Source: Archangium_A sp035910535
GTDB taxonomy: Bacteria; Myxococcota; Myxococcia; Myxococcales; Myxococcaceae
Reading direction: 5' to 3'
Assembly (NCBI GenBank): GCA_035910535.1
Contig: JAMHXF010000093.1
Coordinates: 179,986-243,985 of the forward strand
Length of the DNA stretch: 64,000 nucleotides
The translations under genes and the position numbers were made by a program. The notes beneath the pieces were generated by a model. It searched no databases. It saw only the letters and a list, made by a program, of their open reading frames with translations, and was not told the origin of the DNA. Positions 32,901 to 40,408 of the stretch are shown piece by piece (position 1 is the stretch's first letter; each line of letters starts with the position of its first letter).

Positions 32901-35768
32901 GAAGTTCGCGTCGATGGCCAGGTGGTGTGCACCGCCACCGCCAGCAGCACCGGCGCGTGGAGCTGCACGCTGACACAGGCGCTGCCTCCCGGCGCGCACA
33001 CCGTCAACGCGACGGCGGTCGACGCTGCGGGCAACCGCTCCACGCCGTCGGCGAACGTGGCCTTCACGGTGGTGGCCGCGCCGAGCAAGCCGGTCATCAC
33101 CTCGCCGACGGCCGGCCAGGCGCTGCCCGACACCACGCCCGCTGTCACCGGCATCGCCGAGCCGAACAGCACCGTCACCGTCACCATCGACGGAATGACG
33201 TACTGCACGACGACGGCGGCCACCGACGGCTCGTTCACCTGTGAGGGCAGCGGCGCGCTCGCGCTGGGCAGCCACAGCGTGCAGGTCACCACCACGACGG
33301 CTGGCGGCACCGCGAGCTCCGACAGCGTCACCTTCACCATCGACGACACGCCTCCTGTGCCGCCGGTGGCGCCGGTCATCACGCACCCGACGGCGGGCTC
33401 CGTCACCTTCGACAGCACGCCCACGTTCAGCGGCACCGCTGAAGCGGGCAGCACCGTCACCGTGCGTGTCGATGGCGTCGTGGCGTGCACCACCACGGCG
33501 ACCGCGGCCGGCACGTTCTCGTGCTCGCCCACCACCGCCATCGCCGACGGCGCGCACAGCGTCACGGCCACGGCTTCGCGCGGCGGCGTCTCGTCTGCGG
33601 CGTCGACGGCGGTGCGCTTCACCGTGTCCACCGTGCCGCCCACGGTGACCTCGCCCACGCCGGGCAGCACCACGCCGCGCACGCCGACCGTCACCGGCAC
33701 CGCGACGCCGGGCAGCACCGTCGTCGTCACCGTGAATGGTGAAGTGGTGTGCACCACCACCGCCGACGACACCGGCAACTTCTCGTGCCCGCTGACCACC
33801 GCGCTGCCGCCGGGCGAGGCGACCCTCGTCGTCGAGGTTCGTGACACTGAAGGCAACGTGCTCGTTGCGGACCCGGTCGCGGTGCGCAGCGTCGCCGGCT
33901 CGGTGGCTGGCGGCGGCGTGGGCTGCAGCAGCTCACCGGCGTCGGCGTCGTTGTGGCTGGCCGCGATGGTGCTTGGGTGGCTCTTCACCCGCCGCGCGCG
34001 TCACGCGGGCACGGCGGTGGCGCTGGCGGCGGTCGTCGTCGGCGGCGTCGCGCAGGCACAGACGGTGGTCGCGCCTTTCGAGCTCGAGCGCGTGCGCTTG
34101 AACCCGGGCGCGGCTGACGGCCTGCTGCAGGAAGGTGGCGCGCTGCTCGACCCGATGTCGTTGCGCGTCTCGCTCTTCGGCCACTACCAACACAACCCGC
34201 TGGTGGTGCGTGAGAATGGGCAGCCCGTTGCCGCGCTCGTCGGCTCCCGGTGGACCGCGCACCTCGGCGCGGCGTACGGCATCACCGACTGGCTCGAGGC
34301 AGGCCTGCAGGTGCCGCTGGTGCTCTCGCAGACGGGCAACGCAGAAGGCACGGGCTACACGCCCATTGCCAACGTCGTCGCGCTGGGGACGCCGTTTCTT
34401 CAGCTCCGCGCGGCGCCGTTGCGTGAGCGCTCGGGCGCCCCGTTGGACTTGTCGGTGGGCCTCGCTGTCGGCTTTCCGTTCGGCTCGGCTGAGGCGTTGA
34501 CGCGCGACAACACCGTCACCGCGATTCCCACCATCGGCGTGGGCAAGAAGCTGGGCTCGCTCTTTCGCGTCGGCGGCAACGTGAGCGTCGCCATTCGCCC
34601 GGCCTCAGCGCTCAATGACGGCACGGCGACGCAGGTGGGCAGCTACATGACGACGGGCCTGGTGCTCTCGACGCAGGGCAAGGTGCTGCGCGGCGAGCTG
34701 TCAGGGCGCATCGACATTCCCTTCACGGCGTCTCCTGCGGCCGGCGAGCTGTACGCGGGCGTGCGGTGGGCGCCGCATCACCTCGTCGAGCTCTCGCTCA
34801 TCGGCGGCCCCGGCTTCGGCACGCAGCCCGGCACGCCGGCGTTCCGTCTGCTGGCGGGCGTGGCCTTCACGCCGAACTTCGGAGGCGAAGCGCCGAAGGC
34901 TGCGCCCGTGAAGTCTGCGTGCGTGGCCGGTGAAGTCCACGACCCGAAGGCGTGCCCCGAGCTCGACCTCGACGGAGACGGCGTGAAGAACGCCGTCGAC
35001 CGCTGCCCCGAGCAGATGGGCCTCGCGCAGCGCGACGGCTGCCCCGACGTCGACAGTGACGGCGACGGCGTGCTCGACCTCGCCGACAAGTGCCCGAAGG
35101 TCGCCGGCGTGCGCGAGCTCGCCGGGTGCCCCGAGCCCGACACCGACAACGACGGCGTGCCCGACGCGCACGACGCGTGCCCGAACGCAGCAGGCCCCGT
35201 GGCGAGCGCCGGCTGCCCCGACACCGACGGCGACGGCTTCGATGACTCGGTCGATGCGTGCGTGAATGAAGTCGGCGTGGCGGCGCTCAAGGGCTGCCCC
35301 GACGTCGACACGGACGGCGATGGCGTGGTCGACCGCCTCGACAACTGCGTGAAGGAAAAAGGCGTGGTCGAGAACCAGGGCTGCCCGGCGAAGCAGAAGC
35401 AGCTCGTCATCATCACCGCTGAGAAGCTGGTGATTCTCGACAAGGTGTACTTCGCCAGCGGCAAGGCGACGGTGCTGCCGAAGAGCAACCAGTTGCTCAA
35501 GCAGGTGGCCCGCGTGTTGACGGAGCACCCCGACGTGAAGCTCGTCATCGTCGAAGGCCACACCGACAGCGCCGGCAAGGCCGAGAAGAACCTCGCGCTG
35601 AGCCAGTCACGCGCTGAAGCGGTGCGCGCTAGCCTCATCTCGTTCGGCGTCGCGGCCGACCGGCTGCAGGCGAAGGGCTACGGAGATACGCGCCCCATCG
35701 CCGACAACAAGACGCCGAAGGGGCGCGAAGAGAACCGCCGCGTGGAGTTCGTGCTCGGCGGCCTCTGA
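26982..35768 (+). CDS. Giant Ig-repeat surface protein fused to an OmpA-type barrel
   Basis: A 2928-residue envelope protein starting at an ATG with GAAGAGGG upstream. A signal peptide ends at AAFAQ. Next come a PA14-like region (about residues 130-215; NSDDGYSLRIGG), a myxobacterial Cys repeat (GNGVVE, ACDDGNTTAGDGCNATC) near residue 300, and about 21 Ig-like repeats of roughly 95 residues (P-x-(V/I)-(S/T)-G-T-(A/G)-E-x-G, VFVDG, W-(S/A)-C, G-A/S-H). At about residue 2311 a GVGCSSSP motif, hydrophobic helix and TRRARH resemble a MYXO-CTERM tag. The frame then continues through a signal-like stretch (AVALAAVVVGGVAQAQ), a beta-barrel region, five thrombospondin-type-3 Asp repeats and a C-terminal OmpA peptidoglycan-binding domain (VIVEGHTDSAG, NRRVEFVLGG). 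Related repeat proteins are annotated as AgmC-like gliding proteins; gliding is not shown here. Confidence 0.9.
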   Translation: MNYRALLTPLFVVGAAAFAQSTTPTAGTVTAIPAAQRLDANGDGTLDTAVTGANQHPGFCGFFAKQAANTDGQVNNLATAIDLIDDLTPAAPPARSASARELVPVADLVNGTTNASHTPNVKMAWTTGCTSNGGELGGGVRYAYRWRGNLHITSAGTKTFMVNSDDGYSLRIGGVTVMEFNGTRGTNGDTRRASFIEAGVYPIEVIYWEQGGDSVMELMMADANVCFNGTTPVVGCATGGDRSNTGVLTGTSVANFIIMGSTMVAPATWSTADDRCTSRIGQPNTLCSPSAATACGNGVVEQVSGGGVEACDDGNTTAGDGCNATCGVEPGYTCSGTTSACTPLAPAINVPASGAALATTTPTFSGTGLAGATVTVRVDGSPVCTAVVAPGGTWSCASATTLSQGAHSAAATQTDTGGRISAASAARPFSVDTVVPAAPVVTAPTNNQALNTNSPTFGGTAEPGTTVRVFVDGSGTAACTTTAGPGGAWSCAASPALTDGSHNVRTTATDAAGNVSSLSTAVPFTTDTTPPAVPVVSSPSAGAQLATTTPTVSGTAEANSVVTVLVDGAPYCTATASMLGAYSCAGTTPLSQGSHTISARAVDGVGNTSPASTPFSVNIDTVPPGTPVLVAPASGANLSTLSPTFSGTGEPGATVRVFIDGSMTPACTALVAGGGAWSCAATLSAGAHTVQVQAVDLAGNTSMPTAASPFTLDITAPTAPVITSPSNGAYVNTATPTVSGSAEPNATVAVYVDGSGTPSCTTTASLSGAWSCSLSPALSQGVHSLVARAADAAGNVSVSSSPVTITVDTTPPTIPVVTAPASDANLATATPVISGTGENGSTVTVFDTNGTTVLCTATVAANAWSCTPTTAMSQGSHTVTARAQDTAGNQSNASTGRTFSIDTVAPTTPVILAPALNASVPTTTPSISGTGEAGTTIAVFIDGSGTAACTTTVAAGGTWSCAVSPALSQGAHSAVARSTDLAGNATNSIARPFNVDTVAPVAPAITAPLADSLVNTTTPTVTGTGEAGATITVFADGGTTPVCTTTVAAGGTWSCAVSPALSQGGHSLTSRATDAAGNPSPLSTAVAFTVDSLAPLVPVISTPAASSFVTTTTPTITGTGEAGATVSVFIDGSATAACTATVISAGTWSCNVSPALSQGAHNATARQVDAAGNGSPTTANRPFTVDSIPPAMPVVTAPAAGSFTNDTTPTVSGTGEVGTVVSVFIDGGTTPVCTATVIAGGTWSCTPTSPLTAAAHTITTRAADAAGNTSGTSPGVAFTIDTTPPTTPAITAPVAGATLDDNTPTFSGTGEAGSTVSVFDNGGTTALCTALVTAGGTWSCTPTTALADGAHALTSSATDPAGNTSGTSTAVNVTIDTAAPNAPVVTAPTEAAQLRDSTPAVSGTGEAGATVSVFFDNSATAACTAVVAADNSWSCSPTTALADGAHTLTTSQTDAGGNTSPLSAAINVTIDTAAPATPVITSPSAGELLATTPTVTGTAEVGSTVTVFADGGATPLCTVVVPAGGAWSCVTALTDGSHTLSVISTDAAGNASTPATVTFNVDSAAPNAPVILAPTEGGVTNTSTTFSGTAEAGSTVRVFVDGSTTAACTVLASSTGAWACIANNLSVGAHTATATAQDETGNTSAASTTRSFSVAPDAPPGPPVIVTPADESFVNDATPTVTGQAALLSTVRVFVDGSTTPSCTATTDASGNFTCQLSPALTEGAHSITATATVVGVVSMPSAPVDFTVDLTAPTAPVVSQPQANATTGARPTVSGTAEAGATVSVYVDGNATPVCTATANPAGVWVCAPATALADGAHTLEASATDAAGNVSPRSSSVAFTVDSAQPVSPPVLTSPVAQSIVRDATPTIEGTAAPFSTVDVFFDGASTPACTATAAADGTFSCTPATALAEGAHTVTATATDANGTSLPSSPLDFGVDTVAPVAPVVIAPAAGDEVSRTPTFSGTAEAGTEVEVRVDGQVVCTATASSTGAWSCTLTQALPPGAHTVNATAVDAAGNRSTPSANVAFTVVAAPSKPVITSPTAGQALPDTTPAVTGIAEPNSTVTVTIDGMTYCTTTAATDGSFTCEGSGALALGSHSVQVTTTTAGGTASSDSVTFTIDDTPPVPPVAPVITHPTAGSVTFDSTPTFSGTAEAGSTVTVRVDGVVACTTTATAAGTFSCSPTTAIADGAHSVTATASRGGVSSAASTAVRFTVSTVPPTVTSPTPGSTTPRTPTVTGTATPGSTVVVTVNGEVVCTTTADDTGNFSCPLTTALPPGEATLVVEVRDTEGNVLVADPVAVRSVAGSVAGGGVGCSSSPASASLWLAAMVLGWLFTRRARHAGTAVALAAVVVGGVAQAQTVVAPFELERVRLNPGAADGLLQEGGALLDPMSLRVSLFGHYQHNPLVVRENGQPVAALVGSRWTAHLGAAYGITDWLEAGLQVPLVLSQTGNAEGTGYTPIANVVALGTPFLQLRAAPLRERSGAPLDLSVGLAVGFPFGSAEALTRDNTVTAIPTIGVGKKLGSLFRVGGNVSVAIRPASALNDGTATQVGSYMTTGLVLSTQGKVLRGELSGRIDIPFTASPAAGELYAGVRWAPHHLVELSLIGGPGFGTQPGTPAFRLLAGVAFTPNFGGEAPKAAPVKSACVAGEVHDPKACPELDLDGDGVKNAVDRCPEQMGLAQRDGCPDVDSDGDGVLDLADKCPKVAGVRELAGCPEPDTDNDGVPDAHDACPNAAGPVASAGCPDTDGDGFDDSVDACVNEVGVAALKGCPDVDTDGDGVVDRLDNCVKEKGVVENQGCPAKQKQLVIITAEKLVILDKVYFASGKATVLPKSNQLLKQVARVLTEHPDVKLVIVEGHTDSAGKAEKNLALSQSRAEAVRASLISFGVAADRLQAKGYGDTRPIADNKTPKGREENRRVEFVLGGL

Positions 35769-35775
35769 GTCGAGG

Positions 35776-36801
35776 TCACGGCGCTCGCTGCGCGGCGAAG
35801 CGCCACTCGAGGCTCTCGTTGCGCGCAGCGCGAGGGCCACCGGGCACTGACACCTCGACCACCACCGGCGCGACGATGCGCACGTGGTCGACCTTGTCCT
35901 TTCGCGCCACGCTGACGTTCTTCTTTCGAACCAACAGCCGCATCGAGTCGCCGACGCGCGGCTCGACGGCCTGCGGCGGCAGCTCCACGGTGACGGCCAC
36001 GCCGAGGCTCTGCTTCTTCGTCAGCTCGCGACACCACGTGGTCCGCTCAATCGTCATGCCGTCCTTCGTCACCGAGAGCACCTTGTCGGTCTCGAACTTC
36101 CCCTGGCACTCCTCGTAGACGTGGGGCTGCCAGCCGTCGCCGCGAACGACGAGCGCACCGCCCGGCCGCCGCTCGACGCCGTGCACGAGCACATCGACGA
36201 AGCTGTCCCGCTCCATGAATTGAGAGAGCACGTCGACGGTGAGCTCGCAGGTGAAGCCGTCGACGTTGTTGAAGAAGCACGCGGAGCCCACCGCCGCCGC
36301 CCACGCCTTCGAGAGCGCGTCACAGCCCGGCTCGCGCGGCGCGCAGAGCTTCACAGGCATGCTGGTGCGTCGGCCGTTGCTGTCCGGCCCCGACGACGCG
36401 AGCGGCGCCAACTCACGAATCAGCTCGTCGGGCTGCTTCAGTTCCATGAAGCGGCGCGCGCGCTCCGCACGAATTCGCAGTGACACGGCGCTCCGTTCGC
36501 TCCCGGTGATGATGAGCGGGCCGGGGCCTCGAGCGCGCAGGCCCTCTTCTTTCCAGCGAACGACGCGCTGCGGGTGCTCTGGCGCCGTCGCGGTGGCGCC
36601 TGGCTCGACCTTGAACCCCTGCGCTTCGAGCTGCTGCTCGAACAGCTCACGTCGCGCCGCGGCCAGCGCCGTCAACGCTTCGGTCGCCGGGAGCGCGCTG
36701 GTGGCCTCGACGCGCGCCATGAGCTGGGCCGTCGTGGGGCGCTCGGCCTGCGCGCTGGCGGCGCAGAGCAACGTCAGCAGAATCGTCGGTTTCGAGTTCA
36801 C
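35776..36801 (-). CDS. Secreted hypothetical protein
   Basis: A protein of about 341 residues with a signal peptide ending ASAQA. I place the start at the GTG at 36801, with AGG eight bases upstream; ATG 36837 and GTG 36846 would lengthen the N-terminus. The N-terminal region is helical (MARVEATSALPATEALTALA). The middle has Cys pairs (KLCAPREPGC; ACFFNNVDGFTCEL). The last 100 residues look beta-rich (VTVELPPQAVEPRVGDSMRL, HVRIVAPVVVEVSVPG). No family recognised. It converges on the giant Ig/OmpA gene with seven bases between stops, so transcripts may overlap. Likely periplasmic. Confidence 0.75.
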   Translation of the reverse strand: MNSKPTILLTLLCAASAQAERPTTAQLMARVEATSALPATEALTALAAARRELFEQQLEAQGFKVEPGATATAPEHPQRVVRWKEEGLRARGPGPLIITGSERSAVSLRIRAERARRFMELKQPDELIRELAPLASSGPDSNGRRTSMPVKLCAPREPGCDALSKAWAAAVGSACFFNNVDGFTCELTVDVLSQFMERDSFVDVLVHGVERRPGGALVVRGDGWQPHVYEECQGKFETDKVLSVTKDGMTIERTTWCRELTKKQSLGVAVTVELPPQAVEPRVGDSMRLLVRKKNVSVARKDKVDHVRIVAPVVVEVSVPGGPRAARNESLEWRFAAQRAP

Positions 36802-36896
36802 GCGGCGAACCTGCCAACGCCGAGGCAAAAGACCCATGGCCTTCACGTGCCCTGCGGCAAACCCGAGGCCTGTCTCTGTATTGTCGCTGCGGCAAC

Positions 36897-38114
36897 ATGA
36901 CCTTCATGCGCTGGCTCATCGTGCTCCTGGCTTCGAACGTCGTGGGCTGCGCCCGGCTTCAGGCGCGCCGCAACAACGACGTACGCAGCGGCTACACCGT
37001 GGTGCTGGGCCAGGTGCGCTCGGCGGACGCGCCGTCGGGGCAGCGCTGGGCGGTGCTCTACAAGAAAGGTCGTCATGGCTGGGTGCGCTACAGCCAGTTC
37101 ACCTTCACCAGAACGTGGTCCTTCGAGTTTCTCTGCAATGCGGGCACGTACCGGTTGGTGGCCTTCGTCGACGTCGACGGTGACGGCAAGCTGGGCCCTG
37201 CTGAGCCGCGCGTCGAGTCAGACAAGCTCATCGAAGTCGCGCCGGGTCGACACATCACCAACCTGCACGTTTCGCTCGCGCACGGCCTCAAGCCGGTCGA
37301 CTTCCCCGTCGAGCTGCCCGACCCCGACAGGGCTTTCGCGCGGCACCTCGTCGACCTGCACGTCGGTGACGTGGCCTCGCTTGACGACGCGCGCTTCGGC
37401 GCGGAAGCCGGGCAGCTCGGGTACTGGCAGACCGCCGAGTTCGTGAAACGCCACGGCATGGGCATTTCATTTCTGCAGCCGTGGGAGCCCGGCAAGACCC
37501 CGGTGCTCTTCGTGCACGGCGCCGAAGGACACCCCAGCGAGTTCACCGACTTCATCAACGGCCTCGACCGCACGCGCTTTCAACCGTGGGTGCTCAGCTA
37601 CGCGAGCGGCGCGCCGCTGCAGGTCAGCAGCTTGATGGCGCAGCAGCTGCTCGAGCAGCTGCGTGAAAGACATCACTTCGAGTCGCTGCACGTCGTGGCG
37701 CACAGCATGGGCGGCCTGCTCGCGCGCGACTTCATCACCCAGCTCTCGCACAGCGCCGCGTCTCGCTACGTGTCGACCTTCGTGACGTTCTCGAGCCCGT
37801 GGGGCGGGGTGGCCATGGCGAAGGTGGGCGTCGAGTCGGCGCCGAGCTTCGTGGCGTCGTGGGCCGACGTGGCCACCGACAGCGACTTCCTCACCACCGC
37901 GCTCGAGCGCCCGCTGCTCGCGCGGCACTACCTCTTCTTCAGCTTCGAGGGCGGCAATGGCACCGATGGCGTCATCGCGCTCTCGAGCCTGCTCGAAGAG
38001 CGCGCGCAGCAGCAGGCGAGCCTCGTGTACGGCTTCCCCGCGACGCACACGTCCATTCTCAAGAACCCGAGCGCGGTGAAGCTGCTCAACGACGTGCTGC
38101 TGGAGAACGAATAG
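36897..38114 (+). CDS. Lipase-like alpha/beta-hydrolase lipoprotein
   Basis: A 405-residue predicted lipoprotein (lipobox VVGC, Cys18). Residues 30-130 form a beta-type N-terminal domain with an Asp-rich loop (FVDVDGDGKLGPAEP). From about residue 195 comes an alpha/beta-hydrolase fold: oxyanion region VLFVHGAEGHP, nucleophile elbow HSMGG with Ser270, Asp357 in GTDGV and His384 in ATHTS as likely catalytic triad. The fold resembles triacylglycerol lipases and PGAP1-like esterases. It starts about 95 bases from the divergent secreted gene. Substrate not determinable; an envelope or secreted ester hydrolase is likely. Confidence 0.88.
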   Translation: MTFMRWLIVLLASNVVGCARLQARRNNDVRSGYTVVLGQVRSADAPSGQRWAVLYKKGRHGWVRYSQFTFTRTWSFEFLCNAGTYRLVAFVDVDGDGKLGPAEPRVESDKLIEVAPGRHITNLHVSLAHGLKPVDFPVELPDPDRAFARHLVDLHVGDVASLDDARFGAEAGQLGYWQTAEFVKRHGMGISFLQPWEPGKTPVLFVHGAEGHPSEFTDFINGLDRTRFQPWVLSYASGAPLQVSSLMAQQLLEQLRERHHFESLHVVAHSMGGLLARDFITQLSHSAASRYVSTFVTFSSPWGGVAMAKVGVESAPSFVASWADVATDSDFLTTALERPLLARHYLFFSFEGGNGTDGVIALSSLLEERAQQQASLVYGFPATHTSILKNPSAVKLLNDVLLENE

Positions 38115-38127
38115 CTCCGCAGCGCGG

Positions 38128-38188
38128 ACCCTCGGGCTCGGCGTAGCGGCCAGCTTCTCGTCGAGCATCCGCCACGACGCCCGAGGGT
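38128..38188. repeat. 10-bp inverted repeat between convergent genes
   Basis: ACCCTCGGGC (38128-38137) and GCCCGAGGGT (38179-38188) are perfect inverted copies separated by 41 bases, between the ends of two convergent genes. No T-tract follows, so it is not a classical terminator, but it may end or stabilise the messages. Confidence 0.4.
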
Positions 38189-38232
38189 GAGGTCACCTCG
38201 AGCCGCCACGCAGCGAGCGCGCTCATCGCGTC

Positions 38233-38745
38233 TTAAGGTGAAGGCTCGACCTGAAGCACGAGCGGCGCCGACGCAGCCAGCTCGCTGATGCTGCCGCCCG
38301 GGAACACCACGCTGAACTTGCCCGCCGTGAAGGCATAGCCCTCGCTCACGTCGACGGTGCGGCTCTCGACTTCGGCGCCGGGCGCGAGCGACAAGAAGTC
38401 TTCAGGCCCCGGAGGCGCGCGCTTCGCCATCATTCCCCGGTACTCCACTTCGCCACTCGGCCCCGTCACGTCGAGCACGTCGTTGCGGAGGCCCTCGAAG
38501 AGCGTGTGGTACGTGCAGAAGCGCAGCGGCTTCGTCGTCGGGTTGCGCACCTTCATGCGGAGCTCGACGGGCTGCCCCGCGATGAACGCCTTCGAGACCG
38601 CGAGCAACGTCACCTCGAGCGAGTCAGCAACCTTCACGGGCACGACCTCCTGAACGGGAGGCGCCACCACCACCGGCGTCGCAGGCGCAGGCGTCTTCGA
38701 CTGACAACCCATCAACACGAACGCAGCCAGCACGAGGTGACGCAT
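38233..38745 (-). CDS. Lipoprotein with Ig-like fold, resembling M35-peptidase N-terminal regions
   Basis: A 170-residue predicted lipoprotein. The ATG at 38745 gives a signal ending LMGC (Cys14) and lies 11 bases past the upstream peptidase stop. After a Pro/Ala/Val linker, the mature part looks like a single beta-sandwich: VELRMKVRNPTTKPLRF, a GLRNDVLDVTGPSGEVEY segment, RGMMAKRAPP, and LAPGAEVESRTVDVSEGY. That series resembles the N-terminal domain before M35 (deuterolysin) catalytic domains, but no zinc motif is present. Being encoded directly after an M15 peptidase, it might be a peptidase partner or inhibitor; this is inference. Confidence 0.75.
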   Translation of the reverse strand: MRHLVLAAFVLMGCQSKTPAPATPVVVAPPVQEVVPVKVADSLEVTLLAVSKAFIAGQPVELRMKVRNPTTKPLRFCTYHTLFEGLRNDVLDVTGPSGEVEYRGMMAKRAPPGPEDFLSLAPGAEVESRTVDVSEGYAFTAGKFSVVFPGGSISELAASAPLVLQVEPSP

Positions 38746-38756
38746 GCCTCGCACGC

Positions 38757-40301
38757 CTAGCACCGCGCGCGGCGGCGACGCACCACGAACAAGGCTGCGA
38801 GCAACGGCAACAGCCCCGGCGTCATCGTGCAGCCCATGCCTTCGACGTGTACCGCCATCAGCTCCGCGTCGGCCTCGGGTGCCTTCGGTGCAGGCGCGTT
38901 GGGTTGTCGTTCTTCGTCTTCTTCCGCTTCACCCGGCGCGACGTACGGCGCGAGCTCCGCTTCGGTTACCAACAGCCCGTCGAGCGCCACGCCGCGCGGC
39001 TCGATGCACATCCAGTTGTCGAGCCACGTGCTGCTCGTCTCCGACGGCTCGTACCAGCGCACGCACGCCAGCCCGGCAATGGGCCCCGCAGAGCTCCACC
39101 GCAGCCGCACCGCAGCCGTCTCGGGCACGCACAGGTAGTTGTCAGCCCAGATGTTCGCGCGCGCCTCGGCCGACTCCGCGACGTTGGTGCACGCCATGCC
39201 GGCGATGGGCCCCGCGAAAGACCAGCGCATGCCGACGTCGAACGGGCTGCAGAAGAAGTTGTCGGCCCACGTGTCGGGGTCTGAGGGCTCGTCGACGTTG
39301 ACGCACGTGCCGCCGCGCGGGCCTGCAGAGCTGAACGTGTAGCCGGCGTTGGTGAACTCACCGACGGGCTCGGCGCACAGGTAGTTGTCGTGCCACGAGT
39401 TCGGGTCGGCCGGCTCATTCCAGTGAATGCACGCGCGCCCGGCGATAGGGCCCGCGCTCGACCAGCTGAACTTCCACGGCGATTGCTTCGGCGTGCACAG
39501 GTAGTTGTCGGCCCAGATTGCGGGGTTCGCTTCGGCGCCCTCGGCGACGTTGGTGCAGTTCATGCCGGCGATGGGGCCCGCGTGTGACCAGCGCATGCCG
39601 AAGTCGGCCGTGCTGCAGAAGAAGTTGTCGTTCCACGTGTGCGGGTCCGACGGCTCGTTCACGTTGACGCAGGCCATGTTGGCTTGCGCGCCGTCGCAGC
39701 TGAAGGTGAACGGCCCGACGGTTCGGTCACACGGAGGCGGCGCGGCGCACGCGCCACCACCGGGGCCTCCGCCGAAATATTCCCAGTGCCACGGCTCGCT
39801 GGGCACCGTGCGCCGAAAGCCGTAGCCGGCGCCGTGCGCGTTGAGCCAATTCAAGACAGCGCCATTGGCTGTGTTGAGGTCGAGCGCCGTGCCGCTTTGG
39901 TGGTTGCTATAGCCTGGCGCGGCCGCGAGGTTGCAGCTGTTGCAATTACAGTTCACGTAGCAGGAATAGAAATACTGCTGTTGTTGCGGCGTGCGAAAGC
40001 CGTCGTTGATGCGAATGCTCACGCCGTTCGCGGCGGCCGCGGCCTGCATCACGGTGTAAGCGTTGCCGGTGGTCTTCTCGACGAGCTGCCCGTCGACCCG
40101 AATGAGCGTGAGCGTGAAGCCGTTGCCGTTTCGGTAGCCGGTGCTCTGCGATTCAGAGCAGTCGGCGAGGCCCTGCTCGATGGTCTGGTAGTCGTCGTGG
40201 CCGTTGTCGGCTTCGAGCCCCGTGTCGTCGAACTCCCCGGGCAAGGGGCCGTAACCACAGGCGGTCAGGACCAGAAAGACAGCGAGAAGTGGAGCGCGCA
40301 C
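38757..40301 (-). CDS. M15-type D-Ala-D-Ala carboxypeptidase-like protein with six repeats and MYXO-CTERM tag
   Basis: A 514-residue protein with a GTG start, a lipoprotein signal (LTAC, Cys15) and an M15/VanY-type peptidase domain at about residues 55-178. Zinc ligands His134 and Asp141 lie in SNHQSGTALDL, and His172 in EPWHWEY; FRTPQQQQ precedes them. Members cleave D-amino-acid peptide bonds in peptidoglycan. Six repeats of about 40 residues follow (core RWSxAGPIAGxxC, then WADNYLC). An acidic, Pro-rich linker leads to a C-terminal GMGCTM, hydrophobic helix and RRRRARC, a MYXO-CTERM tag. Having both a lipobox and a C-terminal sorting tag is unusual. It is probably a surface- or outer-membrane-held cell-wall enzyme; the repeats may bind glycan or protein. 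Confidence 0.88.
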   Translation of the reverse strand: MRAPLLAVFLVLTACGYGPLPGEFDDTGLEADNGHDDYQTIEQGLADCSESQSTGYRNGNGFTLTLIRVDGQLVEKTTGNAYTVMQAAAAANGVSIRINDGFRTPQQQQYFYSCYVNCNCNSCNLAAAPGYSNHQSGTALDLNTANGAVLNWLNAHGAGYGFRRTVPSEPWHWEYFGGGPGGGACAAPPPCDRTVGPFTFSCDGAQANMACVNVNEPSDPHTWNDNFFCSTADFGMRWSHAGPIAGMNCTNVAEGAEANPAIWADNYLCTPKQSPWKFSWSSAGPIAGRACIHWNEPADPNSWHDNYLCAEPVGEFTNAGYTFSSAGPRGGTCVNVDEPSDPDTWADNFFCSPFDVGMRWSFAGPIAGMACTNVAESAEARANIWADNYLCVPETAAVRLRWSSAGPIAGLACVRWYEPSETSSTWLDNWMCIEPRGVALDGLLVTEAELAPYVAPGEAEEDEERQPNAPAPKAPEADAELMAVHVEGMGCTMTPGLLPLLAALFVVRRRRARC

Positions 40302-40336
40302 TCACGGGTGTCGGCCCATTCGACGGCTGGAATTTG

Positions 40337-40349
40337 CACACATGGTGTG
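40337..40349. promoter_or_regulatory. Palindrome in a divergent promoter region
   Basis: CACAC-ATG-GTGTG is a perfect 5-bp dyad lying 36 bases from the peptidase start (minus) and 60 bases from the P-loop gene start (plus). A second hairpin, GGAGC-GTGAAT-GCTCC, is at 40375-40390. Either could be an operator. Confidence 0.35.
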
Positions 40350-40408
40350 AAGCGGAATTACGGGCGCTGAAAGTGGAGCGTGAATGCTCCATGAGATAGC
40401 GAGCGCGG

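Noticed and set aside
29057..33988. Several very long minus-strand open frames (up to about 655 codons) opposite the Ig-repeat gene
   Set aside because: They mirror the plus-strand repeats, have low-complexity Arg/Ala/Val or Ser/Thr/Val composition, no plausible starts or domains, and arise from high GC and biased third positions.
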